DNA from: Aureitalea marina
GTDB taxonomy: Bacteria > Bacteroidota > Bacteroidia > Flavobacteriales > Flavobacteriaceae
Direction: 5' to 3'
Assembly: GCF_002943755.1 (NCBI RefSeq)
Contig: NZ_MQUB01000001.1
Location: 1,724,501-1,788,500, forward strand
DNA length: 64,000 bases
In this document: positions 32,506 through 41,180 of the stretch, piece after piece
How the letters are laid out: each line of letters begins with the position of its first letter
How positions within the stretch are numbered: the stretch's first letter is position 1
Made by a program: the position numbers and the translations under genes
Notes under the pieces: generated by a model
What the model was told of the DNA's origin: nothing
The model's input: only the letters and a program-made list of their open reading frames with translations
Databases searched by the model: none

Positions 32506-33657
32506 ATGAACATACTGCTTGTCGGCGAATACAGCCGGTTGCATAACTCCCTAAAAGAAGGCTTACAGAAATTGGGTCATCGAGTGGTCTTATTGAGCAC
32601 TGGTGATGGCTTTAAGGACTATCCTGCAGATATCAAGCTAGACCGTAAATACACCCGTGGCCTTGCGAGAAAATGGCGAATACTCTTGGTCCGACTCTTC
32701 AACTACGACCCTGCTGCAGCCGATCTCAAAAAGCAGTTCTTCCGGCATTATGAATCATTAAAAGGCTTCGACTATGTACAACTAATCAACGAAAGCCCCC
32801 TGGAAGTGACTCCTGGAATCGAACAGCAAGCCATAGATTGGCTCTATCAGAATAATGGTCCAATGTACCTGCTTTGTTGCGGTACAGATTATCTCAGTGT
32901 TCAGCACATATACAACCAGAGGCAACGCTATTCAATACTTACCTCCTACTTTGACGGGAAGAGCAGTGCCCAGGACCATGACGGGGCACTAAAATACCTG
33001 CGTCAGGACTTTAAAGAGCTGCACGAATTTGTATTTAAGCGCATCCATGGGGTGATCGCATCCAGTATCGACTATGATATGCCCATGTCCGGACATCCAC
33101 AGTACCTGGGGATGATCCCCAATCCGATCAATGTAGACCTCCTACCCTTTCAACCTCCCAGGGCAGAGAATCCAATCGTCATTTTACACGGTATCAACAG
33201 AAGCAGTTATTACAAAAAGGGCAACGATTACTTCGAGGCAGCATTGGAGCAAGTAAAAGCCTCCTATGGGGACCGGATAATGATCGACACCGTAGAGGAC
33301 CTGCCTTATCAGGAATACATTGAACATGTGGCAAAGGCCGATATTGTTTTGGACCAGGTATACGCCTTCGACCAGGGGTACAATGCCTTGGAGGCCATGG
33401 CCAGGGGAAAGGTCGTCTTGACCGGCGCTGAAAGGGAGTTCATGGAACACTATCAGCTCAAAGAGCAGGTTGCTGTTAACGTCCTTCCGGATTCGGAACA
33501 AATTGCAAGAGTGATGTCCGAACTGATCGAGGCGCCGGAAAAGCTCACTCAAATCGGCCGCAATGCCAGGGATTTCATAGCAGAGTATCACGATTATGTT
33601 CAGGTTGCCAAACAATACCTGGACAATTGGAAAGCAGCTGCAACTACTAGAGAATGA
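32506..33657 (+). CDS. GT-B-type glycosyltransferase
   Basis: A 383-residue protein with two Rossmann-like halves. The N-terminus MNILLVGEYSRLHNSLKEGL fits the nucleotide-sugar glycosyltransferase fold with an N-terminal GxY/GEYS acceptor loop, and the C-terminal half has VILHGINRSSYYKKGNDYF and the donor-binding YNALEAMARGKVVLTG (near 292), comparable to the EAMA-G-PV motif of GT4 enzymes. The family is divergent and I cannot assign it to a numbered CAZy family with confidence. It is probably a sugar transferase of the surface-glycan locus. Confidence 0.75.
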   Translation: MNILLVGEYSRLHNSLKEGLQKLGHRVVLLSTGDGFKDYPADIKLDRKYTRGLARKWRILLVRLFNYDPAAADLKKQFFRHYESLKGFDYVQLINESPLEVTPGIEQQAIDWLYQNNGPMYLLCCGTDYLSVQHIYNQRQRYSILTSYFDGKSSAQDHDGALKYLRQDFKELHEFVFKRIHGVIASSIDYDMPMSGHPQYLGMIPNPINVDLLPFQPPRAENPIVILHGINRSSYYKKGNDYFEAALEQVKASYGDRIMIDTVEDLPYQEYIEHVAKADIVLDQVYAFDQGYNALEAMARGKVVLTGAEREFMEHYQLKEQVAVNVLPDSEQIARVMSELIEAPEKLTQIGRNARDFIAEYHDYVQVAKQYLDNWKAAATTRE

Positions 33658-33662
33658 ATATG

Positions 33663-33670
33663 TACTTTTG
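33663..33670 (+). promoter_or_regulatory. -7 element (TACTTTTG)
   Basis: TACTTTTG matches TAnnTTTG; it lies 22 nt upstream of the LbH acyltransferase ATG at 33693, in the 35-bp gap after the glycosyltransferase. Confidence 0.5.
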
Positions 33671-33692
33671 CATTTGACCAGTTAAAAAGCAG

Positions 33693-34187
33693 ATGAATAA
33701 CAGTATAATTTCGGATAAGGCCACCATTGGTAAGAATGTGAGTATCGGCCATTTTTGTATCATCGAGGATGATGTGGTAATCGGTGATAATACAGTCCTT
33801 CGAAATTATGTGGAACTCCGAAGAGGAACAGTCATTGGCGAGCACTGCTATATCGATTCCAGGGTATCTTCTTCCGGGAACTGTCAAATAGGTGATCATG
33901 TGATCGTACGCTATGACAGCATTATTGCACGAGGAGTTCGGATAGACGACCACGCTTACATCTGCCCCAAGTTGATGACCAACAACTTAAATACCGAAAA
34001 GGACTCTATTGGGGGAGCCTATATTGGTAAGCACGCCTTCATTGGGACGAGCTGTGTGCTGCAACACGGAATTAGTATTGGGAATCACGCTGTTATCGGC
34101 GCCTTGTCCTTTGTGAATAAGGATGTCCCTACATCTGAGGTTTGGTACGGTAACCCAGCCACTTTCCGAAAGAAAAAAGGGAATTAA
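33693..34187 (+). CDS. Left-handed beta-helix sugar N-acetyltransferase (FdtC/QdtC-like candidate)
   Basis: A 164-residue hexapeptide-repeat acyltransferase. From residue 5 onward the sequence is a regular (I/V)GxxVxIG pattern (ATIGKNVSIGHFCIIEDDVV), giving a left-handed beta helix that trimerises and binds acetyl-CoA. The loop with LMTNNLNTEKDS (near 100) and the C-terminal VWYGNPATFRKKKGN are typical of sugar N-acetyltransferases of the QdtC/FdtC/WbbJ group. With FdtA and an FdtB-like aminotransferase in the same locus, N-acetylation of dTDP-Fuc3N is a reasonable role (inference). It overlaps the oppositely oriented next gene by 4 nt. Confidence 0.83.
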   Translation: MNNSIISDKATIGKNVSIGHFCIIEDDVVIGDNTVLRNYVELRRGTVIGEHCYIDSRVSSSGNCQIGDHVIVRYDSIIARGVRIDDHAYICPKLMTNNLNTEKDSIGGAYIGKHAFIGTSCVLQHGISIGNHAVIGALSFVNKDVPTSEVWYGNPATFRKKKGN

Positions 34188-34927
34188 AAACGGACGATCT
34201 TATTCCGTTTCAAGATCTCTCGCTCCTGATCCCAATCCCTTGAATAGTTCTCTTTGATCAATTTGGCGGGAACACCGCCGATCAGGATCTTTTCTCCCAG
34301 TTGAGTATAGTCTTTATTACATAGCGAATTAGAGGCGATGACACAATAGTCGGGTGTCTTGCAATTGGGCATAAAGGATACCCTGTTGGAGACGGCGTTG
34401 TGACTGCCCAGTTGGATGGGTCCCTTCATAGGATAGCGCTCTCCGGTTTCGGTATTGATCATGGGATGTGCATTGGTATCGATAAGTTGGGACTCAAAAC
34501 CGATCCCTGTCCAATCTCCCAATACGATGCGCTCAGTACAAATCAACTTCACATTACTGCCCAAGGCCGACATATCCCCCATCTCACAATAGGCACCAGG
34601 AGACACACTGAATTGGCAGTCCTTTCCCATATGACAGTAGCCCTTAAATACCAGGGTCCCGCTTATTGAGAATTCTGCTATACCTCGAGATCCGGAGAAC
34701 TTCTCGAACTGCTGACCAAAACCAACTTTTCCCATAATTGGAGCACCTTGCAGTACCACCTCTCCACTCAGATCTCCAAATTTGACCCGACCGTAGAATA
34801 CCACGGGCAACTTACGGGCTACTTTGGCCGGAAACATCTTATAGTTAAATCGGAGGGTCTGAATCCAGTTGACCTTCCGATAGAGCCTTAATCGCTGCCT
34901 GAGTGATGGCTTTTGCTGTTTAGTCAT
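34184..34927 (-). CDS. LbH-fold O-acyltransferase
   Basis: A 247-residue acyltransferase. The first 60 residues are basic and helical; from about 75 on, irregular hexapeptide repeats (VGFGQQFEKF, FSISGTLVFKGYCHMGKDCQ) build a left-handed beta helix, and WTGIGFESQLIDTNAHPM with the motif HNAVSNRVSFMPNC is like the active-site region of maltose/serine acetyltransferases. It probably decorates a sugar of the glycan with an acetyl group. Its start overlaps the upstream flippase stop by 8 nt, so it is the last gene of a five-gene, translationally coupled minus-strand operon. Confidence 0.8.
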   Translation of the reverse strand: MTKQQKPSLRQRLRLYRKVNWIQTLRFNYKMFPAKVARKLPVVFYGRVKFGDLSGEVVLQGAPIMGKVGFGQQFEKFSGSRGIAEFSISGTLVFKGYCHMGKDCQFSVSPGAYCEMGDMSALGSNVKLICTERIVLGDWTGIGFESQLIDTNAHPMINTETGERYPMKGPIQLGSHNAVSNRVSFMPNCKTPDYCVIASNSLCNKDYTQLGEKILIGGVPAKLIKENYSRDWDQEREILKRNKIVRF

Positions 34928-36416
34928 CTCCTTTTTTTCTGCCCTTAAAAATATGCAATAGAAACTGACCGAGGTCTAGACGCTTGTTTAGCTGTTTCCA
35001 GGAGAACCAACTAGCCACTAAAAAGATCATGATCAAACCACCGTACTTGAGATACAAATTGGAAGTCAAGGTGGTTGCAAATCCCAGACCACTGAGCAGC
35101 AAACAACCAAAGAAGACAGGGTAAAACTCCCCCTCTAGTTTAAAGTTGTAGCGCCAACGGGTGATCCAGGTGACTCCCAGGAAATGGATGATGTAATAGA
35201 TCAAAAAGCTAATCCCCAATCCTTCCAGGCCTCCATAGCGATATCCCAGAATATTCAAGGTCAGCATCAAACTATTGAAGAAGATACTGGTACGGATAAA
35301 CAAGCGGGAATCGCCCTTGGCCAGGATAATATATCCCACGGACCAGGAACTCGCTTTGAAAACCATCCCCAGTATACCCCAAACTAAGAGAGGAACGACC
35401 GGCAAAAATTCTGCGGTGTATAAAATTCGAACCATCCACGGAGCAACCCCAATAAAGAGAACAACAATGGGGGTAATCAAAAGATTGGCAACGACGGCCT
35501 GTTGCAAGACCGAACTACTCACTTTAGCCGGATCCTCTGCTACCCCGGACAAACGGGGGAAATAATCGGTGGCCATGGCACTAAATATCAAACCGACATA
35601 GGTGTTCAGTATCACAAAGCCCGCATTATAAAGTCCCACTTCGTCCAAGCCCCCAGTCCCACTGATATAGATCTGTATCAGGTATCCCACCACCAGGGTG
35701 ATCATAGAACTTAAAGACATCATTACCCCTAGGTTGACCATGGATTTTCCCTCTGTGATCAGATCCTTACGACCAATTTTGTCCTTGGAGCGCGAGATTC
35801 CCTGACTGTAGATCATTACGACAATCAAGCTGATCAAGGCCGTGAGAATGATGGCAGGTACTATCCCAACTATTCCGTAATAGTAGTATAAGGGTAAGGT
35901 GAGCACCAGTGCAACACCGTTACCGATCAAATTGGCCTTGGCCAGGTTTCCTAGCTTTCGGAGGCCTTGAAGCACTGCCAGACGGCTCGCGGTCAGCTGC
36001 TTAAAGATCAACGCCAATGATAACCACATAAAGGCCCAATCGTAGGAAGTATCCCCGAAGGCCCATTGACTAAGTGGCCCTGAAAAAACGGTCATCAACA
36101 GAGCACCAACCAAAGAAGTGATCCAAACCAAACGGTTTAAAATGGCGATCAAGCGCTCACTTTTCTGCTCATTATCAGAGTTCTCGGCAAAGGCGATCTC
36201 TTTTACGGCAGATCGGTCCAAGCCCAGGTTTGTGGCCCCGTTAACCAGGTTCAGTGTAGAGTTGAGCAGGCTGGCAATACCCATTCCGGCAGGACCAATT
36301 AGCCAGGCAATTACCTTGGAACGGACAATGGCGATCAGGATATTGAACACCTGTACTCCTCCGAAGAGGGAGGTCGCCTTTAAGATCTGACGATATTCCT
36401 TTTGACTATCACTCAT
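34920..36416 (-). CDS. Polysaccharide flippase (Wzx-like, MATE/MVF superfamily), second of two
   Basis: A 498-residue protein with about 14 membrane spans. It begins [22 protein letters not shown] and shows the polysaccharide-synthesis membrane protein profile: an N-terminal GVQVFNILIAIVRSKVIAWL span, LGLDRSAVKEIAFAE in the first cytoplasmic loop, and a long C-terminal half. Such proteins flip undecaprenyl-linked oligosaccharides across the inner membrane. The gene overlaps a second, different flippase gene by 8 nt at its 5' end, an unusual arrangement. It has a longer C-terminus (about residue 470 onward is basic). Confidence 0.88.
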   Translation of the reverse strand: MSDSQKEYRQILKATSLFGGVQVFNILIAIVRSKVIAWLIGPAGMGIASLLNSTLNLVNGATNLGLDRSAVKEIAFAENSDNEQKSERLIAILNRLVWITSLVGALLMTVFSGPLSQWAFGDTSYDWAFMWLSLALIFKQLTASRLAVLQGLRKLGNLAKANLIGNGVALVLTLPLYYYYGIVGIVPAIILTALISLIVVMIYSQGISRSKDKIGRKDLITEGKSMVNLGVMMSLSSMITLVVGYLIQIYISGTGGLDEVGLYNAGFVILNTYVGLIFSAMATDYFPRLSGVAEDPAKVSSSVLQQAVVANLLITPIVVLFIGVAPWMVRILYTAEFLPVVPLLVWGILGMVFKASSWSVGYIILAKGDSRLFIRTSIFFNSLMLTLNILGYRYGGLEGLGISFLIYYIIHFLGVTWITRWRYNFKLEGEFYPVFFGCLLLSGLGFATTLTSNLYLKYGGLIMIFLVASWFSWKQLNKRLDLGQFLLHIFKGRKKGDD

Positions 36417-37707
36417 TACTTTCTTCCAATCCCGGATTCTTTCTGAAATACCGCTGGATCAGGACAAATACGAAGATCAGGTAGAAGACATAGCGGATCA
36501 TGTGAGCAAGTACAACTCCCTCCAAACCATAATCTGTAGTGAGGTATCGCGCTAAGATATAGAACATAGCCAGCGAGAAGATCTCAGAGGCTATGTAATT
36601 TCTAACCAGTTTCTTGGCCAGGAATTGATACATCAGGACTAATCCGGCCAGCCGGATAAAGTCCCCGATCAGTTGCCATTTAAACAGGGAAGCCAGACCT
36701 TCAAAATCCGGATAGATCAACAGCACCACATAATCCCGGAAAATATAGACCAGTATCATCCCCAACCCAAAAATGGGCAGTAAGGTCTTGTATATGTTTC
36801 GCAATTCGGCATAGAAGCCGGATCGGCTGTTAATGGCCGAGAATTTAGGCAAGACATATAAAGAGAAGATAGCTGTGGAAAAGACCATATAGTTCTTGGA
36901 AATATTGGTCATAGCCGTCCATATCCCGGCGTCAGATTCGGTGATCCTGCGAGTGATCATGGCCCGTACATCGATCTCCACATAATTGGTCAGCACTGTA
37001 GACGCAAAGGACATCAGGCTAAATGCCAATAAGGACTTCGCCATTGGTGTTGTAAAGCTCAACTTGCTGAATTGGACATACTCCCTGAGCACTTTCCCGA
37101 AGATCAAGATGATCACCAGGATCTGAACCAGAGGCGCAATGGCAATGGCGACCAATACCCCATCGATATTGTCCCGATATAGTAGCCAGACTAGCAAAGC
37201 CGCATTGAGTAAGTAGGCAAAGAGATCGATCTTGGCAAATTTCTTGTAAGCTGATAGGCCGTTGACCACTCCGTAGAATATGCGTTGAATGGCAATGGAA
37301 GGAACGATCAGAGCAACCAATTTGATCAGGTAGACGAAATCTGAGGTCGCAAAAAGATAATTACTTACCTCCTTGGCAAAAACCAAGAGTAGTATCCCAC
37401 TGACCACACTTCCCAAGAGGGTAAAGACCATGGTAGTCGAGAAGAGCTTCTGCAACTGAGGTTTGTCCGATTTATACTCTGCCAGATATTTTACAACTCC
37501 GTTAAAGACCCCTAAGGAGGTGATGGAGGTCAACATCTGTATCAGGTTGCGAAGGGATCCTACTTTGGCCACCCCCGCTTCGCCCACCATTTGGGCCAGG
37601 AGTCGCTGAATAAAGAGAGAAATTACGAGGCGAACCGCAATGACCCCGGCATTGAGGCCGGTCATTTTCAGAAGTAGGTTCTCACGAATGAATCGAGGTA
37701 TCTTCAA
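36409..37707 (-). CDS. Polysaccharide flippase, WzxE-like, first of two
   Basis: A 432-residue flippase with about 12 membrane spans. The N-terminal region [20 protein letters not shown] resembles the same position of WzxE (the enterobacterial common antigen lipid III flippase), and the overall length fits. In ECA the flipped unit contains Fuc4NAc, a relative of the Fuc3NAc that the neighbouring FdtB-like enzyme would make. The gene overlaps its upstream neighbour (aminotransferase) by 4 nt and its downstream neighbour (another flippase) by 8 nt, so all are translationally coupled. Confidence 0.85.
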   Translation of the reverse strand: MKIPRFIRENLLLKMTGLNAGVIAVRLVISLFIQRLLAQMVGEAGVAKVGSLRNLIQMLTSITSLGVFNGVVKYLAEYKSDKPQLQKLFSTTMVFTLLGSVVSGILLLVFAKEVSNYLFATSDFVYLIKLVALIVPSIAIQRIFYGVVNGLSAYKKFAKIDLFAYLLNAALLVWLLYRDNIDGVLVAIAIAPLVQILVIILIFGKVLREYVQFSKLSFTTPMAKSLLAFSLMSFASTVLTNYVEIDVRAMITRRITESDAGIWTAMTNISKNYMVFSTAIFSLYVLPKFSAINSRSGFYAELRNIYKTLLPIFGLGMILVYIFRDYVVLLIYPDFEGLASLFKWQLIGDFIRLAGLVLMYQFLAKKLVRNYIASEIFSLAMFYILARYLTTDYGLEGVVLAHMIRYVFYLIFVFVLIQRYFRKNPGLEESNE

Positions 37708-38810
37708 GGAGTGTAGGCATTAAGGATTTGTATGACCAATTGAACTTGATCTTGCTGCATTACAGGAGAAATTGGAATGCTGACCACTTCATTATGAATT
37801 TGTTCAGAGACCGGGAAACTCAACTTATGAAATTCGGGCAAGGCCGCTTGACGATGTGGTGGAACCGGATAATGAATAAGTGATCCCAATTCTTGTTCTG
37901 TTAGGTAGTGAATAAATTTTTCACGATCAGCAACTCGTACGACGAACAGATGAAAAACGTGATCCATGCCACCATCGTACCAGGGAAGCCTTATGCAAGG
38001 GTTATTAATCCCACTAAAATAAGCCTGAGCAACAGCTCTTCTTTGGGCATTATCATCGTCCAAAACAGGTAATTTACACCGAAGAAAGGCGGCCTGAAGT
38101 TCGTCCAGCCTGGAATTCATGCCCGGATGATCATTGATATAGCGTTTGGCCGATCCGTAATTCCGCAATTTTCTGATCAGATCAGCCAGTTGCCCATCGT
38201 TGGTCGTTACTGCGCCGCCATCTCCAAGAGCCCCCAGGTTCTTGGTTGGATAAAAGCTAAAGCCTGCAGCATCTGCAAGGGCTCCGGCCTTCTGGCCTTC
38301 GTTATTCATGGCACCATGCCCTTGAGCCGCATCTTCCACCACTATCAAGTCGTGCTTACGGGCCAGTTCATTGATCTTTTCCATAGGAGCCAATTGGCCG
38401 TATAAATGGACGGGCATGATCACCCGACTCTTGTTCGTGATGGCGGCTTGTAAGGCCTCGAGGTCAAAACTATATCTACTGGTTTCGCACTCTACCAAAA
38501 CGGGGACCATACCAGCCTGCTTTACAGCCAAAACCGTAGCGATATAGGAATTCGCAGCAAGCAATACCTCATCGCCTCTCTTCGCCTTTCCTAATTGAAT
38601 ATAGGCTTCGAGAATCAATTGAAGTGCCTCCAGTCCATTGGCTACACCTACACAAAACTCAGTACCACAATACTGCGCATATTCCTGCTCGAAGGCGTCA
38701 ACTTCATCTCCGAGTATATAATAGCCCGTATCCAGCATTTGATCCAGTTTGGTCCTGAATTCCTGCTCGAAACGGCGATTATTTTCTTTAAGATCTAAAA
38801 ATGGGATCAA
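37704..38810 (-). CDS. fdtB: DegT/DnrJ/EryC1/StrS aminotransferase (FdtB-like)
   Basis: A 368-residue PLP-dependent sugar aminotransferase. It starts [20 protein letters not shown], has the PLP-anchoring Lys190 in [15 protein letters not shown] and the conserved [10 protein letters not shown] (near 158) and [15 protein letters not shown] (near 235) motifs. FdtB-type enzymes transaminate dTDP-3-keto-6-deoxyhexose to Fuc3N. The FdtA isomerase lies in the same locus, which supports the 3-amino assignment over WecE (4-amino). It overlaps the FemAB-like gene upstream by 4 nt and the first flippase downstream by 4 nt. Confidence 0.87.
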   Translation of the reverse strand: MIPFLDLKENNRRFEQEFRTKLDQMLDTGYYILGDEVDAFEQEYAQYCGTEFCVGVANGLEALQLILEAYIQLGKAKRGDEVLLAANSYIATVLAVKQAGMVPVLVECETSRYSFDLEALQAAITNKSRVIMPVHLYGQLAPMEKINELARKHDLIVVEDAAQGHGAMNNEGQKAGALADAAGFSFYPTKNLGALGDGGAVTTNDGQLADLIRKLRNYGSAKRYINDHPGMNSRLDELQAAFLRCKLPVLDDDNAQRRAVAQAYFSGINNPCIRLPWYDGGMDHVFHLFVVRVADREKFIHYLTEQELGSLIHYPVPPHRQAALPEFHKLSFPVSEQIHNEVVSIPISPVMQQDQVQLVIQILNAYTP

Positions 38811-39763
38811 ACCAATTGTTCGCTTAAGCGTTTATAAGATGCAGTTTCCACCAAATAGTTGTCCATGGCATATGCACGGGCTCCACAGGTTTCCTTCCAA
38901 AAGATCAATCCGGGATTCAAATGACCTGAATCCGGATCGACCGAGGTATTAAAATCAAAATATCTGCGCCCTTCGGAAAATTCCCGCATCAAAAAGTCGT
39001 ATAACATATCGAGACTGCCCAATTGATTCTTGTCCTCATTGGCCGATACATATTGCGGATGGATGGTGGTTCTGGTCAAAAAGACCGTGGTGCCGGCCAC
39101 TATCTTATCCTCATGATAGATATTCACCTGCTTGATCTGCTGCGGGAATCGGTGATGCAATAATTTGATCTCCTCCAGTGAATGAACAGGTTCCGCCCCG
39201 TGCTTCCGGCTTAGGTTGGGCCGCAAAATTTGGGTCCAAAATGCTTCAAAATCGTTGTCTATTTTCACTTCCAGGCCTTTTCGCATGGCCTTGTTTATCC
39301 CTTCCCTTCTGTTCTTTTGGAAGCCCAAGGCCTGGTCCTGATCGATCAGCATGATCAAATCCCTTTCCAAGAGTTTGGCCTGGCAGAGAAACAAGAAATA
39401 TGCCAACTCATCTGATGGCAAAATGGTATAGAAGCCGGGAATATTTTTGATCTTTAAAGATTCAATTCCTTTATCGTGCAGAAACTCCAGCAACAAAGCC
39501 CAGGCTTTTAAGCTATCGCTAAGTTTAGCTCCTGTCCCTAGGACAAAACCACCGTAGGTCAATCCCTGATGAGAAATTAGCTGATCTCCCTGTTTATTGG
39601 CCGGTAAGACAGCAAAGACCTGTTCATCCCTATAGACCATGATGGAATGATCCCGAAAACGGTCCCGGTGGTAGTCCATAAAGTCACGCTCAAATAAGAA
39701 TGTGGCATTCTTGGCCTGCCGGATAAACCGGTCCCAATCTTCTTTCCGATCTGACTGATACAT
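38807..39763 (-). CDS. FemAB/GNAT-like N-acyltransferase
   Basis: A 318-residue protein with two GNAT-like halves, as in the FemAB family and lipid II:glycine glycyltransferases. Motifs include [20 protein letters not shown] (near residue 17), [14 protein letters not shown] (near 64), [20 protein letters not shown] (near 220) and [20 protein letters not shown] (near 265). The start is the ATG at 39763; a TTG-initiated frame 15 codons longer is less likely. FemAB-like proteins in O-glycan clusters often transfer amino acids or acyl groups to sugar amines; here 4-nt overlap with the FdtB-like gene suggests that it acylates the 3-amino group (inference). It is the first gene of the five-gene operon. 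Confidence 0.78.
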   Translation of the reverse strand: MYQSDRKEDWDRFIRQAKNATFLFERDFMDYHRDRFRDHSIMVYRDEQVFAVLPANKQGDQLISHQGLTYGGFVLGTGAKLSDSLKAWALLLEFLHDKGIESLKIKNIPGFYTILPSDELAYFLFLCQAKLLERDLIMLIDQDQALGFQKNRREGINKAMRKGLEVKIDNDFEAFWTQILRPNLSRKHGAEPVHSLEEIKLLHHRFPQQIKQVNIYHEDKIVAGTTVFLTRTTIHPQYVSANEDKNQLGSLDMLYDFLMREFSEGRRYFDFNTSVDPDSGHLNPGLIFWKETCGARAYAMDNYLVETASYKRLSEQLV

Positions 39764-39888
39764 GAAAACCCGAAAATTTCCACGATTTCTATTGCTCTTT
39801 TGGTTCAAATAACCCGAATTAGGTGTCGCTCTGTAAATCTAAAATTATTTTTACTTTTATCGGAATTATGCCCGATTTTACAAGATAA

Positions 39889-41169
39889 ATGATCACATCC
39901 AGACAGGCTAAATATCTTGTATGGGGGCTCTTCCTCTTCACTACCCTCGTTGTACTATACCGTGAATTGGTCTATTTCCCGGATTCTGAAGGCTATCTGA
40001 AAAGCTACCTTATCCGAACAGCCGGATACCCCTTGTTCCTAAGGGCAGTAACGGCGATTTCAGGTGAATATTTTGAATGGATTCTAAAAGGACTGCAAGC
40101 GGTTATTGGCTGTTGGGGTATTGGTTATTTCCTTCGCAAGCTAAAAAGACTTAAAATTTTACAGCCTTTGTCAGTTGTTGTGCTTTGTGTAGTGTTGCTC
40201 GCACCCTATGTCTTTGATATTCGTATCGGTAATAAAGTGCTGAGCGAAGCCTTGGCCTATCCGCTCTTCCTGGTAGTAATCGCCCAACTGTTCGGAGCTT
40301 TGATTCGTAGAAGCAATAGGTCCCTGTTATTGGCTATTCCTTGGTTATTGCTGCTGTTAAGTGTACGGAATCAATTTATTTTCCTGGTACCCATCGGCAT
40401 CGCTTTGGCTTATTTGATCTACAGGGACAAGGGTCAATTACGGCCATTCTTGATGGTTATGATCCTCTGGTTGGCTATACCCCTTGTAGGCAACCTCACA
40501 GATAGGTCCTATCATTACTTGCAGCACGGACATTTTGTAAGGACGCCCTGGCAGGGTATCCACTTCATGGCGCCCGCTATGTTCGTGGCCGAGCTCGAGG
40601 ATGTCGATCTCTTTGACGAAGAGGTCAAACGCAACTATTTTTCACAAATGCACGCCTCCCTGGCAGCCAAGAAACTACATATAGACCATCCCAACGACTT
40701 CTACTGGGATCCGGTAGTGATCTATGTCTATCAGTTCACCGAAATTGCGAATTCCACCCTTTTTATGGAAGGTCGCGAGATCATTGCACCCGGTAAGGAT
40801 AGATATGAAACCTTTATCGAAGTGGATCGCGTAACGGGACAAATGGCCCCGGTCCTGATCAAAAACAACTTTAGGAGATGGTTCCGAATCTATCGTGGGA
40901 ATTTTGTTCATGGTATAGGAAGTACAGCTTTGGCCGTCGTTCTGTTATTCCTGCTGCTCTATGGGATATATAGCCTGTCAAAACGCAACGCTAGCCGCAA
41001 TATGGAGTGTATGACCCTGGCCTTGTTGCTCTTATATGGCAATATGGCACTGGTATCCTTAGGCATGTATACCGTGAATCGATTCACTTTCTACAACCAC
41101 TGGGCTATATTCTTCCTATTGATACTTTGGATTCAGGCCGGGCAAGCTAGCCTAAAGGCCAAGAAGTAA
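39889..41169 (+). CDS. Multipass membrane protein, possibly GT-C-like
   Basis: A 426-residue integral membrane protein with about nine to ten hydrophobic spans. Near the N-terminus, after the first span, comes the acidic pair in VYFPDSEGYLKSYLIRTAGY, the place where GT-C glycosyltransferases (PMT/ArnT-like) have their catalytic acidic loop; a large hydrophilic domain (about residues 220-330) follows. This resembles membrane glycosyltransferases or polymerases that use lipid-linked sugars, but I cannot assign it to a known family. Its position at the end of the glycan locus fits a role as transferase or polymerase. A near-consensus element TACTTTTA lies at 39852-39859, upstream of the start. 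Confidence 0.6.
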   Translation: MITSRQAKYLVWGLFLFTTLVVLYRELVYFPDSEGYLKSYLIRTAGYPLFLRAVTAISGEYFEWILKGLQAVIGCWGIGYFLRKLKRLKILQPLSVVVLCVVLLAPYVFDIRIGNKVLSEALAYPLFLVVIAQLFGALIRRSNRSLLLAIPWLLLLLSVRNQFIFLVPIGIALAYLIYRDKGQLRPFLMVMILWLAIPLVGNLTDRSYHYLQHGHFVRTPWQGIHFMAPAMFVAELEDVDLFDEEVKRNYFSQMHASLAAKKLHIDHPNDFYWDPVVIYVYQFTEIANSTLFMEGREIIAPGKDRYETFIEVDRVTGQMAPVLIKNNFRRWFRIYRGNFVHGIGSTALAVVLLFLLLYGIYSLSKRNASRNMECMTLALLLLYGNMALVSLGMYTVNRFTFYNHWAIFFLLILWIQAGQASLKAKK

Positions 41170-41180
41170 AGCTGATATCC

